DNA from: Phycisphaerales bacterium
GTDB lineage: Bacteria; Planctomycetota; Phycisphaerae; Phycisphaerales; UBA1924
Direction of reading: 5' to 3'
DNA length: 64,000 bases
Assembly (NCBI GenBank): GCA_029260515.1
Contig: JAJDDC010000070.1
Location: 372,001 to 436,000, forward strand
Shown here piece after piece: positions 44,283-53,400 of this stretch. The translations under genes were made by a program, and so were the position numbers. Every line of letters begins with the position of its first letter. Within the stretch, counting starts at the first letter, position 1. A model generated the notes under the pieces. That model was not told the DNA's origin and made no database searches. It saw nothing but the letters and a program-made list of their open reading frames with translations.

Positions 44283-45875
44283 CTACGGCGAGGCGACGAC
44301 GTCCAGCACCTGCCCGGGCGCCACGCCCTCGATCACGCTCACACCGCCATCGGGCCACGCGACCGTCACACGCTCGACCACGCCCGCCCCGCCCAAACCG
44401 AAGTGCGCCTCGCCCGGTTCCTGGCCCATGAAACTCACCCCCGCGGTGACCAGGCGGCTCATCACGCGCCCGCCCGCCTCGACGCGGACAACCGCGCCGA
44501 TCGCGTGTGTGTTCGCCCCGCCCGTCCGGGGGCGCACCACCAGCCACCCCCGGGCCGCGGTCGCCGCCCGCGGGCGGTTCTCGAACAGCAGCACCTCGCC
44601 CTGGTCCGTGCGCACCGCGACGTCCAGATCCCCGTCCCGGTCCATGTCGAAGCTCACTGCGCCCGATCCGTACTCGGCGCGGTCGAAGCCGACAAGGGCG
44701 GCCACGTCCCGGAACGCCGGCCCGCGCCCGCCCAGGCCGTTGAGGTACATGCGCCAGGGCACGTTCCCCGTGAACTCGATCGCGTTGACCTCGAGCAGGT
44801 CGACGTCCCCGTCGAGGTCGGCGTCGAAGAACGTCGTCCCCCACCCCGTGCCGCCCTCGCCCACGCCCAGCGCCATCCCCAGCTCGGTAAAAACAAGCCC
44901 GCCCGCCGAGTCGTTTCGGAACAGTTCGTTGTGCTCGAGCACCCCGCTCCCCGCATCAAAGCCATGGATGTTGGTGACGTACAGGTCGAAGTCCTGGTCG
45001 TTGTCGAAGTCACCGACCGCGACGCCCATCTCGTTGAACGCCGTGTCCACACCCGCCGAGGGCGCGACGTCCACGCAGAATGCGCCGGGCCCGGAGAGCA
45101 AGAGGTGGTTGGGGAAGAAGTCCTCGGCCAGGAACAGGTCCGCGTACCCGTCGGCGTTGAAGTCGTGCGACACCGGCTGCCAGAGCGACCCATAGTTCAT
45201 CCCGGTCCGAGCCGACTCGTCTGCGAACGTCCCGTCGCCCTGGTTGAGGTACATCAGGGGCTGGCCATCCCATCGCGCGACGAAGAGGTCGAGGTCCGCG
45301 TCGCCATCGAAGTCGCCGGCGCACAGCCCGCCCGTGTGCACCGCCGATCCGTCAGCCGGCAGACCGAACAGGCCCGCAGCCTGCGTGACCTCCACGAACG
45401 TGTGATCCGCCTGCTGCCGGTACAGACGCAGGATCGTGCCCAGGGGCGTCGCGCTCTCGATCGCGTCGCCCGCGGTCAGCAGGTCGAGGCGACCGTCGGA
45501 GTCCGCATCAACAAACAGCGCCACGCGGACCGGCCCGTCCGCGCCCAGCCCGGTCGCGGCAGCGACGTCTACGAAGTGCCCGGTCCCGTCGTTCTGATAC
45601 AGCCTGGACGCGGCGCCGGGCCCGGTCGGCACGAACAGGTCGATGTCCCCGTCGTCGTCATAGTCCGCCGCGGCGATCCCCCAGCCGAGCCCGTTCCACG
45701 GCGTGTCCACGCCGATCCCCCGCTCCGCGTCAACGCGCACCAGCGTGAAACCAGGGCGAGCCGAGGCGCCGACGATGCCGACGGGTCCGCCGGCGACAGG
45801 CTGCGCGTGCGCGCTGTCATGCCCGAGCAGCGCGGCGCCCGCCACGAACACCGCCACGAATCCGCGATATCGCAC
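44283..45875 (-). CDS. Secreted FG-GAP/ASPIC-UnbV protein without dockerin
   Basis: 530 residues from a GTG at 45875 that begins a signal peptide (FVAVFVAGAALLGHDSAHAQ); a longer reading starts at 45938. FG-GAP calcium loops are frequent (ADYDDDGDIDLF, VDADSDGRLDLL, GDFDGDADLDLF, HDFNADGYADLF, GDFDNDQDFDLY, DADLDGDVDLL, FDMDRDGDLDVA). The UnbV module closes the protein (HAIGAVVRVEAGG, EAHFGLGGAGVVERVTVAWPDGG-type). It ends there with VLDVVASP. There is no GC-type dockerin, unlike the three relatives at 15.6-21.3 kb, so it is probably released or held by another means. Confidence 0.85.
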   Translation of the reverse strand: MRYRGFVAVFVAGAALLGHDSAHAQPVAGGPVGIVGASARPGFTLVRVDAERGIGVDTPWNGLGWGIAAADYDDDGDIDLFVPTGPGAASRLYQNDGTGHFVDVAAATGLGADGPVRVALFVDADSDGRLDLLTAGDAIESATPLGTILRLYRQQADHTFVEVTQAAGLFGLPADGSAVHTGGLCAGDFDGDADLDLFVARWDGQPLMYLNQGDGTFADESARTGMNYGSLWQPVSHDFNADGYADLFLAEDFFPNHLLLSGPGAFCVDVAPSAGVDTAFNEMGVAVGDFDNDQDFDLYVTNIHGFDAGSGVLEHNELFRNDSAGGLVFTELGMALGVGEGGTGWGTTFFDADLDGDVDLLEVNAIEFTGNVPWRMYLNGLGGRGPAFRDVAALVGFDRAEYGSGAVSFDMDRDGDLDVAVRTDQGEVLLFENRPRAATAARGWLVVRPRTGGANTHAIGAVVRVEAGGRVMSRLVTAGVSFMGQEPGEAHFGLGGAGVVERVTVAWPDGGVSVIEGVAPGQVLDVVASP

Positions 45876-45992
45876 TCGTCCTCGCACCTCGGGCCCATCG
45901 TCTCCGAATCGCCCGCCCCGGACAACCCCGAACCACACGATCCCGCGTCAACATCCGGTGAAAACAGGCCGAGAACCACACAGGCGGTCCGT

Positions 45993-46613
45993 TCAGGCAA
46001 TCGGCCCGCGCCGCCCCGCGCGTCGGTCCCGCACCGTGTTCACGGCCTCATCGATCGCACGCTCCAGCTCGTCGTTGACGATGAACACGTCGTAGGCGCC
46101 GCACGACCGCGCCACCTGGATCTCGTGCTTCGCTTCGGCGAACCGCTTGAGGATCTGCGACTCGTCCTCGCGCTTCCGCGACCGCAGCCGCTCGAGCAGC
46201 ACGTCTTCGCTCGGCGGCATGATGAAGATCGCCAACGCCTCGGGCAGTGCCGCCTTGACCTGCCGCGCCCCCTCGACGTCGATCTCCAGGATCACCAGGC
46301 GACCCCGGGCGAGCTGCTCGACCACCCAGTCCCGGGGCGTGCCGTACCGCTTGCCGAACACGTCCGCCCACTCCAGGAACGCCTCGTCCGCGACCATCCG
46401 ATCAAACTCGTCGTCGGACACGAACCGGTAGTCCACACCCTCGACGTCCACCGCGGTCATCGGGCGCGTCGTCGCGCTGACACTGAACACCGAGCCGCGG
46501 ATCGCCCGCTCGACGCCACGTGTGATCGTCGTCTTCCCGACCCCGCTGGGGCCCGAGATGATCACGAGCAGCCCGTCGCTCGTGTCCGTCGGCAGTGGCG
46601 GGTACCGGGTCAT
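45993..46613 (-). CDS. gmk: Guanylate kinase
   Basis: Phosphorylates GMP to GDP. 206 residues from the ATG at 46613. P-loop LLVIISGPSGVGKTTI at about 15-30; GMP-binding residues in SVSATTRPMTAVDVEGVDYRFVS (positions around 46421-46490); lid region RSRKREDESQILKRF. All active-site blocks are intact and the size is typical. A longer reading from 46667 lacks family similarity. Its 76-bp spacing from pyrB on the same strand suggests a nucleotide-metabolism pair. Confidence 0.95.
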   Translation of the reverse strand: MTRYPPLPTDTSDGLLVIISGPSGVGKTTITRGVERAIRGSVFSVSATTRPMTAVDVEGVDYRFVSDDEFDRMVADEAFLEWADVFGKRYGTPRDWVVEQLARGRLVILEIDVEGARQVKAALPEALAIFIMPPSEDVLLERLRSRKREDESQILKRFAEAKHEIQVARSCGAYDVFIVNDELERAIDEAVNTVRDRRAGRRGPIA

Positions 46614-46689
46614 GGGCGTGAGCCTAGTCCGCGCCGGGACGCGCCGCAGGTGTTCACGCGCCCTCAACCGGATCCACCCACGCCGCCCG

Positions 46690-47613
46690 TCAGCTCTTGT
46701 TGATGCACGCGTCGAGCACCGCCGTGCGCACGGGCGGCCCGCAGGCGACCTGCCGCAGGATCAGCGACCGCCCGCCGTCGGCCACCTCCCCGTCGATCTC
46801 CAGCCCCCGGTTGAAGGGCCCTGGGTGCATCACCCACGCCCCGTCCTTCAGGCGCCCCGCGCGCTCGGTCGTCATCCCGAACCGCTCGCGGTACTCGCGC
46901 GCCGAGACCGTGGGCGCCGCGGCGTCCGCGTGCCGCTCGAACTGGATCCGCAGGCACATCACCGCGTCCACCTCGCCCACAAGCGCGTCCAGGTCCGTGC
47001 ACACCGTGCACCCGAGACTCTCGAGTGCCGTCGGCGCCATCGAGGGGGGTCCGCAGCACACCACCCCCGCCCCCAGGGCCGTCAGCGACGCGATGTTCGA
47101 CCGCGCCACGCGCGAGCTGACGACGTCCCCAACGATCGCGACCCGCAACCCCGAGAAGTCGAACCCGGACTCACGCCCGGTCGCCCTGGCAAGGGTCAAC
47201 GCATCGACCAGCGCCTGTGTCGGGTGCTCGTGCCTGCCATCGCCCGCGTTGACGACGGCGCACGACACCGCGTCCGCGACCAGCGCCGCCCCGCCCGCCT
47301 CGCGCGTGCGCACAACCAGCGCGTCCACACCCATCGCCTCGATCGTCCGCGCGGTGTCCGCGATCGACTCGCCCTTGCTCACGCTCGAGCCCTTGGCGCC
47401 CAGGTCGATCACGTGGGCGCCCAGGCGCTGGGCCGCGACCGTGAAGCTCGCGCGCGTCCGGGTCGAGTCCTCAAAGAACAGGTTCGCGACCGTGCGCCCG
47501 CGCAGCTCGTCGCCCCGCAGCGCCGACGCGTCCCGGGACGCCGCGAGCAGCGCGCGGACACGCTCGGGCGCGAGCCCTTGCATTCCGAGCAGATGCCGGC
47601 GTGGAGCCCCCAT
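46690..47613 (-). CDS. pyrB: Aspartate carbamoyltransferase catalytic subunit
   Basis: Second step of pyrimidine synthesis: carbamoyl phosphate + aspartate gives carbamoyl aspartate. 307 residues. The carbamoyl-phosphate loop is FFEDSTRTRASF at about 46-57, the HPTQALVDALT motif is near 130, and the LRIQFERH and HPGPFNRGLEI blocks are in place. No pyrI or pyrC gene is next to it, although PyrB in this size class often forms a complex with PyrC. Start is ATG at 47613. Lies between a lipoprotein gene (upstream) and gmk (downstream), all on the minus strand. Confidence 0.95.
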   Translation of the reverse strand: MGAPRRHLLGMQGLAPERVRALLAASRDASALRGDELRGRTVANLFFEDSTRTRASFTVAAQRLGAHVIDLGAKGSSVSKGESIADTARTIEAMGVDALVVRTREAGGAALVADAVSCAVVNAGDGRHEHPTQALVDALTLARATGRESGFDFSGLRVAIVGDVVSSRVARSNIASLTALGAGVVCCGPPSMAPTALESLGCTVCTDLDALVGEVDAVMCLRIQFERHADAAAPTVSAREYRERFGMTTERAGRLKDGAWVMHPGPFNRGLEIDGEVADGGRSLILRQVACGPPVRTAVLDACINKS

Positions 47614-47645
47614 CGGGGTCGAGTCTAGCCCGTCGTGCCCCAGCC

Positions 47646-48386
47646 CTACGGGCGGATCTCGGTCACGTCCGCCTCCGCGTCCACGCGGACGCCCTCGGAC
47701 TCGGGGGGCGCCTGCCCGTCGAAGCCGTCGCCGGTCTCGCCCCAGGGCGCAGAGGCGGCCTGGTCGCTGGCCTGGTCGCCGGCCTGTCCCGCCGCCTGAT
47801 CACCCGCGGTCTCGTTCCCGTCCCCCGCGGCGGTCACCGTGCTCGTGGACGACCCGATCGGGTTGGGCGCCGGCTCGCCGATCGCGCCCAACGCCCAGGG
47901 GCGGTGCCGCACCACGCGCCACGGCGTGAACCCGCCCTCGAGCTCGACCGTCAGCGTCTGCGTCACGTACCCGCCGTCGGCCATCGGGCCAAGCGCCATC
48001 ACCGGGCGCGTCACATCCACCTTCGCCTCGCCAGCCCGGACCCAGACCCGCCCGACCGAGTACCGGGGCAGCTCCATCGTCGCGTCGCTCAGCGGCTCGC
48101 CCCCGACGCTCGCGGCGATCTCGCGGTACGCCTCGTCGCCCGTGCCCGGCGGCAGGTTGATCGCGAAGTGTCCCGGACGGTCCTTGTCGCGGGCCGTCAC
48201 CCAACGCAGCGCCTCGCGCATCACCGCCGTCGTGTTCCGCGAGCTGGTCGTCGTCCGCGTCAGCGAGCCGTCGGCGTTCGGGTACGAGGCGTACCCCACG
48301 CACCCGCCCACGCACAGGGCGAGCCCCAGCGCCAGAACGCCACCCACCAGCCCGCCCCGCGCCGTCCTCGCGCCGATCCGATGCAT
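47646..48386 (-). CDS. Lipoprotein of unknown function
   Basis: 246 residues from the ATG at 48386. Type II signal peptide with lipobox CVGGC (acylated Cys near residue 29), then a beta-rich domain of about 145 residues (YASYPNADGSLTRTTTSS, RPGHFAINLPPGTGDEAYREI, YSVGRVWVRAGEAKVDV). The C-terminal tail is Ala/Gly/Asp/Gln-rich and low-complexity (AGDQAAGQAGDQASDQAA). No known family recognised. The 32-bp gap to pyrB and the shared strand suggest co-transcription with pyrB and gmk. Divergent from ubiX. Confidence 0.78.
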   Translation of the reverse strand: MHRIGARTARGGLVGGVLALGLALCVGGCVGYASYPNADGSLTRTTTSSRNTTAVMREALRWVTARDKDRPGHFAINLPPGTGDEAYREIAASVGGEPLSDATMELPRYSVGRVWVRAGEAKVDVTRPVMALGPMADGGYVTQTLTVELEGGFTPWRVVRHRPWALGAIGEPAPNPIGSSTSTVTAAGDGNETAGDQAAGQAGDQASDQAASAPWGETGDGFDGQAPPESEGVRVDAEADVTEIRP

Positions 48387-48518
48387 CGTTCGATCCTCCT
48401 GATCCTCAAAGCGGCCAGTGCGGGCCCCGGGCCCGAATCCCCCCACTCTACCGGGGCGAATCGCCCCACGCCGCACGCGCAAACTGTCCACCGCCCACCC
48501 CTAGCATCCGACACGCCC

Positions 48519-49184
48519 ATGCCCGACACCACGACGACCCGCCCGACCGCCGACGCCCCGACCGAGTCCGGTCGCCGCTTCGTCGTGGGCGTCTCGGGCG
48601 CCTCGGGCGCGGCCTACAGCCGGCGCCTGCTCGAACTCCTGCTCGTCGGCGGCCACCAGGTCCATCTCGTTGTCAGCGAGTACGGCCAGCGCCTCCTCTT
48701 CGACGAGCTGGGCGTCCGCAAGCTCGAACTCGACCAGCTCGTCCCCGCACTCGCCTCCGCCCCGGGCGCCGACACGCACGCGCGCCGCCTGATCGTCCAT
48801 CCCAACAAGGATGTCGGCGCCGTCATCGCCTCGGGCAGCTTCCTGCACGACGGCATGGTCGTCGTCCCCTGCTCCTCGACCTCGCTGGGCCAGATCGCGA
48901 CCGGCTCGGGCTCCAACCTCCTCGCCCGGGCCGCGGCCGTCACCCTCAAGGAACGCCGCCCCCTCGTCGTCTGCCACCGCGAGATGCCGCTGTCCCTGAT
49001 CGACATCGAGAACATGCGATCGCTCGCCCTCGCCGGCGCGACCATCTGCCCGCCCAACCCGGGCTTCTACCTCGCACCCAAGAGCATCGACGACATCATC
49101 GACTTCACCGTCGGCAAGGTCCTCGATCTGCTGAAGGTCCCCCACGACCTCAAGACCCGCTGGACAGGCTCAACCTCCGAATAG
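48519..49184 (+). CDS. ubiX: Flavin prenyltransferase (UbiX)
   Basis: Makes prenylated FMN, the cofactor of UbiD-type decarboxylases. 221 residues. The flavin-binding motif VVGVSGASGAAYSRRLLEL is at about 22-40; the phosphate/dimethylallyl site VVVPCSSTSLGQIATGSGSNLLARAA and the RRPLVVCHREMPLS block are intact (positions 48858-49000). No ubiD gene is seen in the window. Its 3' end overlaps the convergent fic gene by 15 bp. Start is ATG at 48519; the N-terminus is a Thr/Pro-rich extension of about 20 residues. Confidence 0.92.
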   Translation: MPDTTTTRPTADAPTESGRRFVVGVSGASGAAYSRRLLELLLVGGHQVHLVVSEYGQRLLFDELGVRKLELDQLVPALASAPGADTHARRLIVHPNKDVGAVIASGSFLHDGMVVVPCSSTSLGQIATGSGSNLLARAAAVTLKERRPLVVCHREMPLSLIDIENMRSLALAGATICPPNPGFYLAPKSIDDIIDFTVGKVLDLLKVPHDLKTRWTGSTSE

Positions 49185-50375
49185 CTCGATCTCCGGCGTG
49201 TCCGACTCGATCAGCCGCAGGACCTCGCGGCACGCGTACCGCTTGCCGTAGTTCCCCCCCGTGATCTCCTCCAGCACGCCCACCGACTCGAGCAACTCGA
49301 CGTACCGCCTGGCCGTCACGTCCGTCACGCCCAGGGATTCGTGCACCATCTTCACGCTCAGCACGGGCTGGCGGAACAGCTCGTCGATCAAGGCGTCCAG
49401 CTTCGCCCCGCCCTTGCCCGAGTCGAGCACCCGCCGGAGCATGTCCTCGCGGAGCCTGACGAGCAGCCCGCACCGGACCGCCGCGTCCGTCGCCTGCGTC
49501 CGCACCGCGTCGAGGAAGTACGCGATCCAGTCCTCCCACGCCCCGTCGCGGCTGACCCCCAGCAGCAGGTCGTAGTACGTCCGCTTGTGCTTCTCGATAT
49601 ACGCGCTGACATAGACCAGCGGCCGCTCGACAAGTGAGTACCGGCACAAGAGCAGCGAGATCAGCAGGCGCCCGACGCGACCGTTGCCGTCGAGGAACGG
49701 GTGGATCGCCTCGAACTGGTAATGCGCCAGCGCGATCGCGACCAGCCTGGGGATCCGCTCGCTCGGCGCCGCGACGAACCCCGACATGTCATCGAGCAGC
49801 TTCTCCAGCCGATCCGCCCCCGGCGGCACGTACCGGGCGGACCTCGGCCCGCTGCCGGGCCGCCCGATCCATACCGCCCGATCCCGCAAGCGCCCCGGCG
49901 CCTTCTCGCGCCCGCGCACGCCGTCCATCAGTAGCTCGTGCAGATCGCACAACAGCCCCGCGTCGATCGCCCCGGACGCGCCCATCCCCCGCTCGAGCGC
50001 CCGCAGGTAGTTCCAGACCTCCCGCGCCTCGTCCGTCTCGTCGCCCGTGCCGACCAGCGCCACCTCCTCGGCGGTCGTCACCACGTCCTCGATCCGCGAC
50101 GACAGCTGCGCCTCTCGCGCCCACAACGGACGCAGCAGCAGGTCCGGGTGCGGCAGCCTCCCGGCGATGCCGTCGAGACGCCCGAGCGCCAGCGTCGCCC
50201 CCAGCAGCCCCTCGGCCTGGCGACCGCAGATCCCCACCCAGTCCGCCGAGGGAGGCAGCGCGTCGGGCAGGAAGCCCAGCACCGTCTCCCCGCCACCCAG
50301 CCGCACCGGGATCAGCCGCCCGGGCGACAAAGCCCGCTTTGTATCCCCAGACTCAATAGACAGCAATTCACCCAT
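49170..50375 (-). CDS. fic: Fic-domain protein (probable AMP transferase) with C-terminal winged helix
   Basis: 401 residues from the ATG at 50375. The N-terminal helix region contains EAQLSSRIEDVVTT, matching the S-x-x-x-E part of the self-inhibitory helix of class II Fic proteins (usual E-G/N replaced by E-D). The Fic active site HPFLDGNGRVGR is at about 220 with catalytic His and the anion-binding loop intact. The last 80 residues form a winged-helix DNA-binding domain (VKMVHESLGVTDVTARRYVELLESVGVLEEI, minus strand, near 49350-49260). This layout (Fic + wHTH) is known in stand-alone bacterial Fic proteins that may regulate their own gene. The promoter is an AT-rich, palindromic, apparently leaderless segment. 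Confidence 0.88.
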   Translation of the reverse strand: MGELLSIESGDTKRALSPGRLIPVRLGGGETVLGFLPDALPPSADWVGICGRQAEGLLGATLALGRLDGIAGRLPHPDLLLRPLWAREAQLSSRIEDVVTTAEEVALVGTGDETDEAREVWNYLRALERGMGASGAIDAGLLCDLHELLMDGVRGREKAPGRLRDRAVWIGRPGSGPRSARYVPPGADRLEKLLDDMSGFVAAPSERIPRLVAIALAHYQFEAIHPFLDGNGRVGRLLISLLLCRYSLVERPLVYVSAYIEKHKRTYYDLLLGVSRDGAWEDWIAYFLDAVRTQATDAAVRCGLLVRLREDMLRRVLDSGKGGAKLDALIDELFRQPVLSVKMVHESLGVTDVTARRYVELLESVGVLEEITGGNYGKRYACREVLRLIESDTPEIELFGG

Positions 50376-50446
50376 AGCTGTGATTATATCGGCACAATAC
50401 ACAGATATTGATCAATACTATGAATTTAGCGAGCACAATCACAGCG
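50376..50446 (-). promoter_or_regulatory. AT-rich palindromic promoter of fic, apparently leaderless
   Basis: This 71-bp segment is AT-rich in a GC-rich genome. On the minus strand a perfect TATAAT (50388-50383) lies 7 nt before the fic ATG, so transcription would begin at or next to the start codon. A 12-bp perfect palindrome TATTGATCAATA (50406-50417) lies near the expected -35. An 8-bp inverted repeat (CTGTGATT at 50378-50385, AATCACAG at 50437-50444) encloses the whole segment. Good candidate operator for the Fic winged-helix domain. Confidence 0.65.
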
Positions 50447-50457
50447 TATGGCCGGCT

Positions 50458-53400
50458 TTACGCCCTGCGTCGCCGATCGTCACGCTTGTTGAGCTCGACC
50501 GAGACGCCGCCCGTGAACTGGACGCTCCCGGGGCCGAGGGCCTCGACGAGGGCCCCGATCGCGGCCGGCGTCATGCCCACCCGGCGCTCCAGGGGTGTCT
50601 CGACCGCGACCCAGGCCTCGCCCGTCTCGATGACGACGTCCAGGGGCGCCCGCTCGGTGCCCTCGGGGGTCTGCGCCTCGACAAGCTCGGCGATCCGCTC
50701 GACCGCCCGCCTGCCCGAGCCGTTGAGCCGCTGGTCCCGCAGCACCAGCCGCAGGCGCCCCTTCTCCAGGGGCATCCCCTCGACCGGGACCATCCGGTCC
50801 ACGACAAGCTGGCCCTCGCCTCGCGCGTGGTCCACGCGCCCGAGCACGAACTTGGGCGCGTCGTCCTCGAGCAGGTGCCCGAACTTGAGGAAGCAATCCG
50901 AGAACATCACCGCCTCGCTCGCGCCCGTCATGTCCTCGAGCGTGAGGATCGCCATCTTCTGCCCGGCGCTCCTGCCGTTGCGCACCACGATCTGGCGGCA
51001 CGACTGCACGAGGGCCGCGACGATCACACGCTTGTCCTGCGGCATCGCGCCCATCTGCGCCAGGGGCGTCACCGGGAACGCGCCCGTCCACGCCGCCCAC
51101 TGCTGCAGCGGATGGCTCGACACGTAGAACCCGAGCGTCTCCTTCTCCTGGCGCAGCGTCTCGGACTCGCTCCAAGGATCCACCTTCGCCAGCGGCGTCG
51201 CGCTCTGCTCGGCCGGCGCGGCCTCTTCCGCATCGCCGCCCCCGAACCCGAAGAGCTGGTTCTGCCCCGCCGCCTTGTCCTGCGCGATCTTCTGGCCCGC
51301 CGCCACCGCCTGGTCGATCGTCGCGGCCATCGACGCCCGCTCGTCCCGCGAGTGCACCGCGTCGAACGCTCCGCTCCTGACCAACGCCTCGATCGTTGCT
51401 TTGTTCACTGTGCCGGGTGGAACCCGCTCGCAGAAATCAAACAACGATGTGTACGCCTTCCGCTTCCCCTGGTCCCCGGTCGCCGGTCCCTGGTCCCTCT
51501 CCCCGATGATCGCCTCGATCGCCTTGGCGCCCGCCCCCTTGATGGCCTTGAGCCCGAAGCGGATGTGCCCGCCGTCGGCACGCGCCGCCTCGCCGTCCTC
51601 GTACACAACAGTGAAGTCCGACGCCGACAGGTTCACGTCCGGGGGCTTGACCTCGATCCCGACGCGGACGACCTCGCCAGTCTTCGGGTCGATCACCCGC
51701 GTCCTGCGGCAGTCTTCCAGGTACGGGATCCAGTCCGCGATCTTCTGCGCCTGGCTCTCGAAGCTCAGGAACGCCGCCATGTAGTGCGCCGGGAAGTACG
51801 TCTTCAGGTACGCCGTCTGGTACGCGACGATCGCGTACCCCGTCGAGTGCGACTTGTTGAAGCCGTAGCCCGCGAACTTGAGGATCAGCTCGAACAGCGC
51901 CTCGGCGTCCTTCTTCGCCAGCCCCTTTGCGCCCGCCCCCTCGACAAACCTGGGGCGGTTGGCGTTGATGACCTTGGCCTTCTTCTTGCTGATCGCCTTG
52001 ATGAGCGTGTACGCCGAGCGGAGCGGGATACCGCCCAGCTCGTGCACGATCTGCATGACCTGTTCCTGGTAGACCATCACGCCGTACGTCTCGGCGGTGA
52101 ACCGGTCCACGATCTCGTGCACCTCGGGCACGACGTCTTGGCCGTGCTTGCGACGGTTGTAATCCGGGATCAGGTCCATCGGCCCGGGCCTGAACAGCGC
52201 GTTGGCCGCGATGAGGTCCTCCAGGCGGTCGGGCTTCATCTCGACGAGCAGGCGGCGCATCCCGCCCGACTCGAACTGGAACACGCCGGTCGTGTCGCCC
52301 CGCCTGAACATCTCGAAGACGCGCTGGTCGTCGTAGCCCAGGCGGTCCAGGTCCATCGGGTGCGGCCCGCCGCCGCTCTTCGCCCTTCCGACCGCCCGCC
52401 ACACCTCGTCGGCGGGCAGTGTCTGGGCGATGATCTGCTTGCACCGCTCGATGACCGAGAGCGTGCGCAGCCCGAGAAAATCCATTTTGAGCAGGCCCAT
52501 CTTCTCGCACGTCGGCCCGTCCCACTGGGTGACGACCTCGGTCTCTCCCGCCCCGGTCTGCTTGTAGAGGGGCACGACCTCGTGCAGCGGGCGGGTCGCG
52601 ACGATGACGCCCGCCGCGTGCACGCTCGCGTGCCTGGCCTGGCCCTCGATCACACGCCCCGTATCGACGACACGCCGCGCCAGCTCGTCGGTCTCGTAGA
52701 GCTTCTTGAACTCGGGCTCCTGCTCGAGGGCCGCGTCGAGGGTGATACCCAGCTGCTCGGGGACGAGCTTGGCCAGCTTGTCCGCCTCGCCCAGGGGCAT
52801 CTCCAGCACGCGCGCGACGTCGCGGATCGCGGCCCGGGCCTTGAGCGTCCCGAACGTGATGATCTGGGCCACGTGCCCGTACTTCTCGCGGACGTAGTTG
52901 ATGACGTCGCCGCGCCCGTCCTGGCACAGGTCGATATCGATATCCGGGTACTCGCTCCGGTCGGGGTCCGTGAACCGCTCGAAGAGCAGCCCGTAGTGCA
53001 CCGGGCACGCGTTCGACAGGCCCAGCACGTACCCGACCATGGTGCCCACGCCCGAGCCACGCGCCAGCGCCGGGATGCCCCGGGCCCGCCCCCAGCTCAC
53101 GAAGTCCCAGACGATCAGGAAGTACGCGCTGATCGACTTGTCGCCCAGGATCTTGAGCTCGCGGTTGAGCCGCGCCCACTTCTTCCAGTCCTCCGTCATC
53201 TCGGTGGGATGGGCGTCCCGCCCGTCTTCTCCGTCTCCTCCTGTTTCTTCGCCCTCGACGACCTCATGCCGCGACGCGAGGATCCCCGGCCCGTACCGCC
53301 AGACCATCCCCGCCTCGCACAAGAGCCGCAGCGCCCGGTCACAGTCCCGCGTCAGCTCCTCCTGCTTGAGCGCCGGGTCCGTCGCGGGCTTGAGCTCGAT

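Noticed and set aside
44283..45875. Dockerin at the end of the fourth UnbV-type protein
   Set aside because: The protein ends right after the UnbV module; no DFSDV-like segment or terminal Cys is present.
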